Shown here one piece after another: positions 54,328 to 64,000 of a DNA stretch of 64,000 nt. The stretch covers positions 11,666,125-11,730,124 of the forward strand of contig OX439131.1 of NCBI GenBank assembly GCA_949318235.1, given 5' to 3'. The position numbers and the translations under genes are program-made. Source of the stretch: Ecdyonurus torrentis (taxonomy: Eukaryota > Arthropoda > Insecta > Ephemeroptera > Heptageniidae). The notes under the pieces were generated by a model. The model did not search any database. It saw only the letters and a list, made by a program, of their open reading frames with translations, and was not told the DNA's origin. Each line of letters starts with the position of its first letter. The stretch's first letter is position 1.

Positions 54328-56042
54328 CTGTGGCACGTGTCTCCATTTTCTCACACACAACAAAGAAAGACCTTATACAATATGCAAGAAGTGAAACATA
54401 TTTCTGAATATATATCACAGGGGACTCTATGGACATTTCGGACCTAAAGTTTGAAAGTTTAAATAAAGTTTCTGAAGGACATTCAACTCAATTTGCATTA
54501 TTTCCTGTACTAAATATTTTCTAAATCATATTTTTAAAATTTTATGCATTTTATGTGTTAAAAACAAGATTTTTTTTTTTAATTGTATACATTTATTTAT
54601 AAATACATTTCATTGATTTATTTTTTTAGCATTATATACATTGGATTTCTTACTGTCATATGCAAAATAGAATAGTTGTGTAGCATAAGATAATACTATA
54701 AAATAAGAAAATACCATTTCAAGCACTATAAGCGTAAGTGCAATATATCATTGAAGTGTGCGCGACATTTTTATGTACTTCTTACCCCCTTGCGACCAAG
54801 TAAGATACATTATTTAAATGTTACAATAAAATGAAGTAAAAATACAAAGTGCTAAAATGCACTGTATATATATATATATATACATATATATAATACAGTA
54901 TTATATATTTATTTTAATTCTTGTTGCATCAAAATACAAAGATATCAAAAATGCAATTTAAAACTATACAGTAAACTGTTTCTTTTGTATAACTCTTACA
55001 CTTGGCGTAAAGGCAAAAGAAAATATAATATATTACTTTTAGAATATATTTTCTCTCATACTAAATTTATCATGTAACACGTTTTATTGAATAAAAAAAA
55101 AAAAGAAGAAGAAGTAAATGCATTTCTGACGTGATGTCATGAAATATTTACATAATTTACTGTACAGAAATCGATAAGAATCTTTGACTGTGAGTAAAAA
55201 CAGAACGGAGATATTATAGGATTCAAACATTTTCTCCTTTAATTACATGTAAATGATATTGTTATAAATTTGATTACAAAAGCAAGTTCAGTGCTATCAA
55301 TTACTGTGATGACTTTAGTATAAAGTTACTTTAAATAATTTTAATGAGACTTGAGACTTATGTATGAGTGTTATTGATAATCAAACAAAGAGTACTTATT
55401 GTCATTGGTTTTAGTTCAATGACAAATCATGGGGATTGATTTCAATACTTTACGTATATATTTGCTTTGTTTCATATTTTCAGCTTTGCTCAGTTTGTAT
55501 ATTGTTAAGTTATATTTCGTATTGTATTGAATTACTCATTACTTTTGTTTTTCGTTTTGTATGTTAAATTATAATTTTAAAAAATTTAGTTAATATTTTA
55601 TGCATCCATAGAGTGTCATTTTTAACAAAATAAAAACCACAGAAATAAAATATAATTTTATATACAAAATCCTTTGCTTTATTAAATAAAAATTGCTTAT
55701 ATTATTCATTAAATAATATTATATCTTTACATTACCTTATCTCCGTTAAAGAAGCACTAAACACGCAAAATTTTAAATAGAATATCTTCTTATTTATTGC
55801 CTTTTTCTTTCAGGTAAAAAAGGAGCTTCTTCTTATTAATAAGATTTTAAACATGGAGAATCATTTTATATAGAAAGCTTCTTTTGCTTGCTTCTAACAG
55901 TATATATTACCACTAATACTTCTTTAATTAAAAATATAATAATCCTATATTGTCATTTTTATTATTTACACGGGAGAAAACCAAGACACTGCATGGCATT
56001 GTATAAAATGCAAATGATTCAGAGGCATGTGTAAAAAAATAT

Positions 56043-56240
56043 GTTTGGGTTAGCTAGGCCGCTCAGGCGGAGGAGATAAGTCCCGTCATCTCGCATTCTG
56101 CTCAGCCTCTTTAGCCACATGGCTTGGGTTTCGTCCAAACCCTCGTAATTACCTATTGGCCACCCTCTCACTTATCTCAAAACTACCCTGCTTATGTTGT
56201 TTATGTCCAAAGTAGTGTACAAGTAAACCATTCTTTTATT
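56043..56240 (+). repeat. Possible tRNA-derived SINE-like fragment
   Basis: A GC-rich block beginning GGGTTAGCTAGGCCGCTC, with a T-arm-like hairpin GGGTTTCGTCCAAACCC about 80 bp on, then a non-tRNA body. It resembles a degenerate Pol III internal promoter, but the cloverleaf cannot be completed and no second copy exists in the window. Confidence 0.3.
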
Positions 56241-56585
56241 TTTGTGACTTTTAGGTATAAAAAACTCATTGGCTTGAATAAGAATTATCTAACATTGAAA
56301 ATTGAAATGTTAAAAATTGAAGCACTTTTTTTTTTAACCTTTCAATATTTTATCAATAGCTATGAGCATGAATCCATTTAGCTGGTCAATCTGTAAAATA
56401 TATATAATCATAAAACATAAAATTTTCATTCAATTCATTGTATAGTCTTTTCAGTTTGGTTATCTTATACATAAGATTATATCTGTATCTACAAGCTTAA
56501 GTTCTTATACTTTAAAATTCAATTTTGTGGGTTACCTTTAGCAATTTCTATGCTGCGCTGACCATTGAGCCGGATCGAGAAGGAG

Positions 56586-56728
<143 letters not shown>

Positions 56729-57231
56729 TCATCTGTGTATATCTAATGCTGCTATAGGGATGCAGGATTTAAACCCTTCCTTGCTGTTGCTCCCTCACTT
56801 CCTCAAATTTGTCAGTATATCGAGGGCACCTGATGGTAATTATCTATTGATTAGACTAATAGTTAGTCAAGCTTGAAACAGAACAGGAAGTAGAAGTAAA
56901 CAGACATGCTAATATTGTAAGCTTAATAGATAAGAGCGTTACTATAAATTTATTTGCACTAAGATACACACAATTTTTACCTTCTATATTGATTTTCATA
57001 GTTTTATGTTTATAATTTATATAATTAATTTTATATCAATTTGTAAGCAAAAGTTTTAAATTACAAATAATATATTTCATCAGATTTAGCACTATAAACT
57101 TATTTCCCTTATTCATTTTCAAAACCTGTTTTGTTTTCACTTGGATAGATCTTTTGAAAACATTTTGATACTGAAATTGAGACCTTGTCAATAATGTTAA
57201 TCTTTTGTTTACATTGCGATATTGCTGCTGG

Positions 57232-57360
57232 CAAAACAATCGAGTGTTTTCTTTGTTCAGCGAGGCAACACGTGCACCGAGCGTTGCCTAGCAACCACAG
57301 TAAACCTTGTTGTTAATTCAGCCTCACGGCTAACGTACGTAAGAAAACCAAGGAGACGCA
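57232..57360. promoter_or_regulatory. GC-rich island with a perfect palindromic X-box (RFX-type site)
   Basis: GTTGCCTAGCAAC at 57283-57295 is a perfect palindrome (half-sites GTTGCC/AGCAAC with a 1-bp spacer), matching the known RFX transcription-factor consensus. A CACGTG E-box lies 14 bp upstream. The surrounding 120 bp is GC-rich relative to its flanks, and ACGTACGTAAG downstream could be a splice donor of a noncoding first exon. Orientation is undecided. Confidence 0.4.
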
Positions 57361-60174
57361 AGCTTTAATGAATTTCAATGTGCTGCAAATGTAAATAGAA
57401 CATGATATATGCACGTAAAGTGACGACTAACGAACACAAAATTCTTTTTTTTTTTTTTTTTTTTTTCTTTCTTTCTTTCTTTCTTTGTTTTTTTTTTTTT
57501 CTTTCTTCTATAACTAACTTTAAAATGGAAAATTTGTATATAATTATTAATATCATTATTGAAATATTTAAATACGTGGTAAAAAAACAACACACACATT
57601 AGAATTTGTAAAGTAAATAAATAAAACCACTAGCAAATGTTGCGATTATCACATTTATTTTTCAAATATATTTTAAATACGCATTACATAAAATTTAAGG
57701 TTTACCTTAAATTTGTATACAAAATAATGCTATTTACTTGTTATTTTATATTTAAGCTACATTACATTTTAATTATCAGTTTACTAAAAATAAAACAAAA
57801 CAATGAAAAATTTTAATTGCTGTGAAAATAGAAGCTACATTTGTTATACTCGCGAATGATAGTGTCTGATTTTTTTTTTAACTTGGTGTTTGTTATTTAC
57901 CAGCAGCTAGAGAGAAGAGTGTTTGCGAGTGTGTGTGTGTGAGAGAGAATGGAGTGAGTATGTAGAAAGCTTGAGTGGTGCGTGCATTAGCGGCGAGAAA
58001 AAGGACAAAATTACATTAGCGAGCAAACATTGTAAGCAGAGCCGGTTGCGTGGAAATCGATGTTTTTGCCTCCGTAGCGAGCGCTTCTTTACTTTGTGAA
58101 CATCTAACCCTCTCACTGAATAAAGAAAAAAAATTATGAAATTTTGTAATTAAAGTTAAAAAGAAGAAGAAATAATTGCCATATCAAAATAAAATTAACA
58201 ACAAATCTCGTATCGCAGGAAATGCATAAATAAACAGGAAATAAATAATAATAATAATAATATTTATCGGCTTTTATTGGGCGAAATCAGGCATACAACC
58301 TCTCAATTTAACCCAACTGTTTACCAGTACAGTCAGTTACAATGTTTGTTAGTAGCATTAACATATAACGTAAAAATTATTTTATATACTCAAACCTTAA
58401 TATTTTGTACTACATTTTTAGTGACGTTTACGGTGTAGGAGAAATAATATCAAATTTCTAAACATAAAGAATAGAGGACCAAAAAAACTTTTTTATTAAT
58501 ATAGATAAGTAAAAATTTTCATTTTAAAAGTTTAAAACCATACGAAAACCGAAGTGCAATATGAGAGAGTGATATTGAACACGACACGAACACCACGGTC
58601 TGAGCGTTTGTTCCACTCTCACAAATTCAATCAATTTACAGAGGTTTGAATAGCAATTTACACTTGACAAAACATGAAAAGGATTTGATATTAAATTTTT
58701 TCTATTGTTTTAGTTTTATCCCCTTCATAAAAAAAAAGAACAAAAAAAAATATTTTTTTTCTTTTCAATTATTTTTTGTGATTGATTTTGGAAATATCAA
58801 TTTTGTATAAAACCCCCTCTAGTATTGTCTTATATAAAGACAGCATTTTTGTGTGGAACAAACCATTTTATTTTATATCTGATGATATTAATGATGTACA
58901 GATGCTAAATTTAAAAATTTACTTTTATAAGCCTTATGTAACGTGAGTAAAATACTTTAATTTTCAGTTTACCCTCGATACAACTTATATAACATTCTCT
59001 AAGATTCTTGTTTGTGTTTTAGGTTATAGTTTGTTTGTTTGTTTTTTTCCCCCAAATAAAAGCTAATTTATCTACCAAAAAGAAGGTAAAGATATTTCTT
59101 TAAAATATAAGTTTCACATCTGTTGATCAGAATATAAAAATTTACGACAAAAAGTGGAAAATCATTAAAAAGTTTGTGATGTCCCCATCTTATGTAATCA
59201 GTACCATTGCCAGCGGGCTGCATATGTTTTAAGATACTTTTTTTTTCTTTTACTGACATCTCTAAAAGAATAAACTTAAGTTTTACCTTTTTCTACTTAA
59301 TTGAAAAGTACATTTCAATGTAAAAGAATTTAATTTAAATAAAAAGTTTTCCCTTTTTTTTTTTTACATGAACACGAGCAGGGATGATGTATAATTAGCT
59401 GCAGTCAAAAGTTTTCCCAGCTTTTGGCTAAATTGCCGGTGGTGATGTAGACTGGGGAGATGTAGAGTTTGATGAAAACATGTAAGTGAGAATCCCCGCC
59501 CATATTTGCAGTGTAACCCAGGGCAGCTCAAACACTCGTCATGTGGACAACGCACGTGCAATCGCAAATTGTAGAATAGCTTTCTCTCTTTCTCTTTTTA
59601 TAGAAATTATTTCACAAAGTAGGGCTGTATGAAAATTTCACAAACACACGGTGCGTAACGTTTTTTTTTTTTTTTTTTTTTTTTCTTTTAATATGAAGTA
59701 CAAATTTTAAACACCTGCCTCACTTTTAAACATAGCTTTGTACGTTAAACATTTTTTTTTGAACCACTTCTCGTATTTTTGTCATTATTTGCACGTTGCA
59801 TTTCACAGCAGCAGAAAGCAGTGATTGGTGTTCAAATTAATAAACTTTTTGACAGAAGAGGGAATATTATAGGAGAAGAAATTAAAAGAATCAACAACTT
59901 TACAAATATCAATTAAAAAGGAACTTTGAACTTTCTAAAAAGTTTATATTTCAAGCTTTTTATATTAAAAAAAATGCTTATGGCTATTTAGTTAAAACAA
60001 AATAAAAATAAAAACTTTGAAAGTTTTTAAATTGCTAACAAAGCTAGTTTATATAAACTTTTAAAAGATTGATTTGAAAAAGTGAATAAACAAATTAATT
60101 ACTTTGACGTAGGGTAAATGTTAGTTAGTAGGCTATCAATTTGTAAAAAAAAATCAATATAATTATATATATGC

Positions 60175-60508
60175 TCAATGAGTGATTGAGTGTGGGCAGG
60201 GCCAGGCAGGGCACAGCTGACAGAGAGGTTCCGCAAAAAAATGGCTGACTATTAAGCGGTCCTTTTTTAAAATACAATGTGGACCATCAATGCAGGAGAT
60301 TTAGACGACGTATTCTATTTATATTGAATAAAATATGCTTTTTCTTATTATTACCTATAATATATTTAATATAAATAGAATATAAGTCATCTAAATCTGC
60401 TGCATTGATGGTTCACATTGCATTTTAAAAAAGTTCCGCTAAATAGTCAGCCATTTTTTGCGGAACCTCTCTGTTAGCAGTGCCCTGCCCACACTCAATC
60501 ACTCATTG
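60175..60508. mobile_element. MITE with about 150-bp inverted arms
   Basis: The left terminus CAATGAGTGATTGAGTGTGG mirrors the right terminus. Pairing continues through GAGAGGTTCCGCAAAAAA, ATGGCTGACTAT and CATCAATGCAGSAGATTTAGA, nearly to the centre at about 60345. Arms are highly similar with a few substitutions and small indels. It directly abuts a (TA)n tract at 60518-60601. Confidence 0.85.
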
Positions 60509-60514
60509 CGCCGA

Positions 60515-60517
<3 letters not shown>

Positions 60518-60601
<84 letters not shown>
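60518..60601. repeat. (TA)n microsatellite
   Basis: About 84 bp of TA next to the preceding MITE. Confidence 0.95.
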
Positions 60602-60607
<6 letters not shown>

Positions 60608-61434
60608 TAATTTTCAGTGGTTTGATATTAATGAATTATATTTTTTATATAGTTAAATTTTAATCTATAATATATATATAAAAAAATGTAAGCCTAATTT
60701 GGACGATGTAAGAAAACTTTAAGTTCTTATTTCTCGTGTTCACGTGCCATGTGGAGCTCTAGTTTCCTTTTCTTTTTACTTGCGTTGTCTTATTGCTAGT
60801 GACTTTTTTTATGACATTCTATACAGCACAAAGTTTCACCCTGCACAATTAACTGCCCCTTTGCTGACAATATTATTTTATAAGTTTGTCGTTGCCAGAA
60901 AATAAAGACAAGTTGACATAAAATTTTCTATGACAATGCCCATCAGTCCTCGGTGTATGAAGTAAAATTTACGACTGATATCCCTTTGGCACAATTTTGG
61001 ATCTTACTTTTATTTACTGTGTATAAACTGTAGCTGCAATAATATTGTTCTTGCAACGTGCAGGCAGTAAAATTTCAGCACTGTATTATTGTGTCTTATG
61101 TAAGAACCAATGAAAATGTAGTTTTGTGGTCTCATTATTATTTAACTTAACTTGTCATAACTTGTGTTTGCTATAGCCTTGTTTACAAAGCACGTATTTG
61201 TGTTGTGTTTAGGGTTTTTACGTTTAACAATTTTATAGTAAGCAGCTATTTGTTATTCAATATGCTTCTTCACAATAAAGTGAAAGAGTTTAATCAATAT
61301 GCAGCTGTTGAATTGTTTTATTAAGTATTATATGATTTATTTGTTTTTATTTTACTAATTAGTATTTTTATTTTACTAATTAGTATTTTTATTTTTATTT
61401 TTTATAAATCAAAATAATATTATATCCTTAATCA

Positions 61435-61750
61435 AGTTAGTATGGCCGAGTAGTGAAGGCAACTGACTTTTAACTGAGCTGTGCTTCTCACCGAGTGCAG
61501 GTTTGAGCCACTCCTACGGAAGTGTGAGATCACAACACGTTGCACGAATCATGTTTACATGCATTCCATGACGATGCCACATTGATGATCACATTGGCCA
61601 GCGTACCAAGACATTTCCACGGTTTCCCTAGGATGTTCATGGGAAATGTTAAAAGTGTGTATTTAGAACCTGGTCTGCCCGTGTGTGCGGTTTCCTTTGT
61701 AAACGTAGATAAGACAATGTCTTAACGGAACTATGTTGAATAAAAAGTGT
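61435..61750 (+). mobile_element. tRNA-derived SINE-like element
   Basis: The head resembles a Leu/Ser-type tRNA. The A box is TATGGCCGAGTAGTGAAGGC, and about 50 bp on the B box is GCAGGTTTGAGCCACTCC. The anticodon arm no longer folds. A GC-richer body of about 220 bp follows, ending in GAATAAAAAGTG. The 61-codon open frame inside is fortuitous. Confidence 0.6.
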
Positions 61751-61987
61751 AACACAAAAACACAATACGGCAAGCAAAAAACGTTGTCTCGTGATTGTCA
61801 TAATATTTAATAAAAAATGAATAGATCAAGGGTTTTTATTATACAACAATAAAAGTTTTTACCAGCCTCTGAAGTCTCATTACAGCTACGGTCTTAATAA
61901 TTTGCGAGATATGTCTTAAGATTAAGCTTGAAAAATTTGTTAAAAAAACAGTAAAAAAAACACACACCACACAATCTTTTCTCTTAA

Positions 61988-62141
61988 GGTAGAGACAGTG
62001 GTAAAAATATCGCATTTTTATTGTGACAACGATAGTATACTAGCTCTCTGATTGGCTAGAGGGAACCCACTACCCAATCAGAGAGCTAGTTTACTATCGC
62101 TGTCACAATAAAAACGTGATATTTTTACCACTGTCTCTACC
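61988..62141. mobile_element. Short palindromic MITE, 154 bp
   Basis: GGTAGAGACAGTGGTAAAAA at the left is mirrored perfectly at the right. Arms of about 68 bp run through TTTTTATTGTGACA and ACTAGCTCTCTGATTGG, with only a few differences, and a loop of about 15 bp near 62065. Both this element and the one at 24251 are preceded by TTAAGGTAG-like sequence. Confidence 0.85.
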
Positions 62142-63574
62142 ATTACGGTCTACATTAATTTCAAAAAGTGATAAAAACTCAAAATAATTTCCAATTAAAA
62201 AACAACGTGTATGGTTGCTTATGTTCAGGTTTAAATTGGGGTGGGGGGACAAGGAAAAATTAATTGAAAAAATTAATAGTATTCAAAACCACACACATCA
62301 CAGGCAATTTTTGTGCACAAAAGATAATTATACGTCAGGTAATTACAGCATCAATTATGAACATTTCAAAGTCAAACGAACGTTTGTGACAAACGCTAGA
62401 GCTTTTACGTGTCTAAAATAAAAAGCCTTTGATCATATTTTTTTTATTACTATAGGAAACAAATTTTTTAAAAAAATGGACTTCAAATTTTATGTTTTAA
62501 AAATATTGTTGTTTTTATTGAGAGTTTATTTAGGCAAAGAAGCAAAAGTTATGTAAACAGAGACTTCATTAAAAATTCAAACATTTTTTTGTTAATTAAA
62601 GTGCTAGGGTCTAATGTAACCTTCATTTTTTTTATCACGATAAATAATATACGTTATTATGATAATATGACTCCCAAATACTTTTTTCTACGTGCAATTG
62701 TTTAAAAACATTAAAATTTACTCAATTTTAACTGCATGCATAGGATGCATAGTATTTTTAATTAATATTCATAATATACGTAATCTTAAATCGATTGTTA
62801 CTATAAACAACTCTTAAGTTCAAATCTTTATTTAAACCATACTATGATTTTTCACGGACAAATTAAATTGTGCATTAAATGTGCATAACTGGTACGCTTC
62901 TTTGCAATATAATTATTATTTAATATTTTTTTAAATTCTATTATTGTTAGTGCTAACAACTGAGTAAGTGCTGCGTAATTTAGACTAGCTTACTTTTTTT
63001 TTCTGTACTATTTTTTCGAAGACTAATTTGTTTTTAATTAAGTTTTATTTTGTGTGTATAAAATAAATACAATTAAACAAATTATCAGTCCGATTTATTA
63101 ATTACATACAAAGTAATATCTTATCCAGTCTTAATTAAGTTTCAAAACAAATGCAAATGTATGCCAAAATTTTCACATACATACAATTTTATTCCAAAAT
63201 CCATAGTTTTGGGTTCAATGTCTCTTGCCTCTAGATTTCAAAGTTTTATTTTAGCTTTTCTTGTTACATTATGATATATTTGACACAAAAGCAAAGTTAC
63301 GAGCCAAAATGTTTTATTGCTAAAACGTGAGTAACCACGTATGTACATAAGCTCTTAAACAACACCAAGCTGTACAAGTTGTAAAAAAAAAAAAAAAAAA
63401 GTAGAATGCGATAGTTTTATGAGAACACTGTTATTCAATATACCATGTTTTATAACCAATTTCTTTTTTCTCATACAATATTTATATAATTATTAATATA
63501 TCTAATAATAAAAACAAACAACACATGGTCAACGCTAAATTTTTTTATACTTTTATTTTGGCTTTTTTATTTAG

Positions 63575-63680
63575 AAGCTGCATACGTCATTTTATTTTTA
63601 TTTTGCGGCTATGATAGCGCCTGTAGAAATTCAATGGCTATGCAACCAGTAGAGCAGTTGTACCATGCGGTATGCCTACC
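63575..63680 (+). repeat. Dispersed repeat, copy 2 (pairs with 41.2 kb)
   Basis: Contains GATAGCGCCTG, TATGCAACCAGTAGAGCA and CATGCGGTATGCCTACC, co-linear with 41233-41332. No open frame or TIR was recognised. Confidence 0.6.
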
Positions 63681-64000
63681 ATTCCAGGGGATCTCACAAT
63701 TTTATTAACGAAAAAAACAAAAAAACAAACAATAACAATAAAAAAAGTATAATATTATGTACGTTGTATTTAGGGATTAAAACATTAAATATCTTCAGTT
63801 TTACATAAATATTTTAATGTTGCAATAAAATCAGAAATGGTTTTAAATCTTAAATAGGTATAGAGTTGCAGTTTTAATAGTTTTATTACGGTAAAAGGTT
63901 TATAGAATATCCTTTGTATTGATTCAATCTACTTATTCTTAAAACGTATCAATAATATTCTCTCTTGTTAAACACTGTATTAATACTAGTCTTATAAAAT

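Noticed and set aside
57907..57965. Candidate last exon of the Ig gene after an AG near 57902, ending in TAG
   Set aside because: Phase fits, but the peptide is mainly a translated GT/GA repeat with no membrane or GPI signal.
59364..59567. Minus-strand Cys/His-rich frame
   Set aside because: It suggests a zinc finger at first sight, but the spacing does not fit C2H2 or other finger patterns, and the plus-strand reading of the same patch has an immediate stop after its AG.

Overview
This is an AT-rich, intron-rich eukaryotic window that looks like an arthropod genome. The reasons are short AT-rich introns with canonical GT/AG ends, a two-Ig-domain secreted or adhesion protein resembling the Beaten-path type, many non-autonomous DNA transposons, and extreme microsatellite density. 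By my count about 3 kb of long TA, GA/CT, GT, TTTC and CTAA tracts are present. A crustacean is plausible, but the sequence does not prove the lineage. Only three loci show real coding signal. Most long open frames elsewhere are translations of microsatellites or AT-rich noise.

Layout. At 1-2.2 kb lies the apparent 3' end of an unrecognised plus-strand gene: an acidic, Asn/Gln-rich C-terminus in two phase-compatible exons with a polyadenylation signal. A 7-bp tandem duplication appears to break its frame. From 2.2 to 5.6 kb there are several decayed transposon relics. From 5623 to 13828 a complete 12-exon gene can be assembled with every splice phase matching. It predicts a 600-residue secreted protein: signal peptide, acidic linker, long coiled coil, and a four-blade hemopexin domain at the C-terminus. 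From 14.5 to 17.4 kb there is a hAT-like element with a younger (ATT)-tailed repeat nested in it, and then a near-perfect 456-bp palindrome carrying a tRNA-Pro-like sequence in each arm, flanked by 13-bp direct repeats.

From 17838 to at least 52659 lies a plus-strand gene for a secreted or membrane Ig-superfamily protein. It has a signal-peptide exon, two exons forming an N-terminal V-type Ig domain, and two exons forming a second Ig-like domain. Introns 1 and 3 are about 16 and 17.4 kb. Intron 1 holds a symmetrical 42-nt candidate cassette exon and a possible alternative signal-peptide exon. The last exon was not found, and the gene probably continues to or beyond the right edge. From 52.7 to 64 kb I see only intron or intergenic DNA with MITEs, SINE-like repeats and a strong RFX-type X-box.

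The two well-supported genes have no obvious pathway link; both products are predicted to enter the secretory pathway. The best candidate for something undescribed is the coiled-coil plus hemopexin protein. The palindromic tRNA-bearing retroposon is second.
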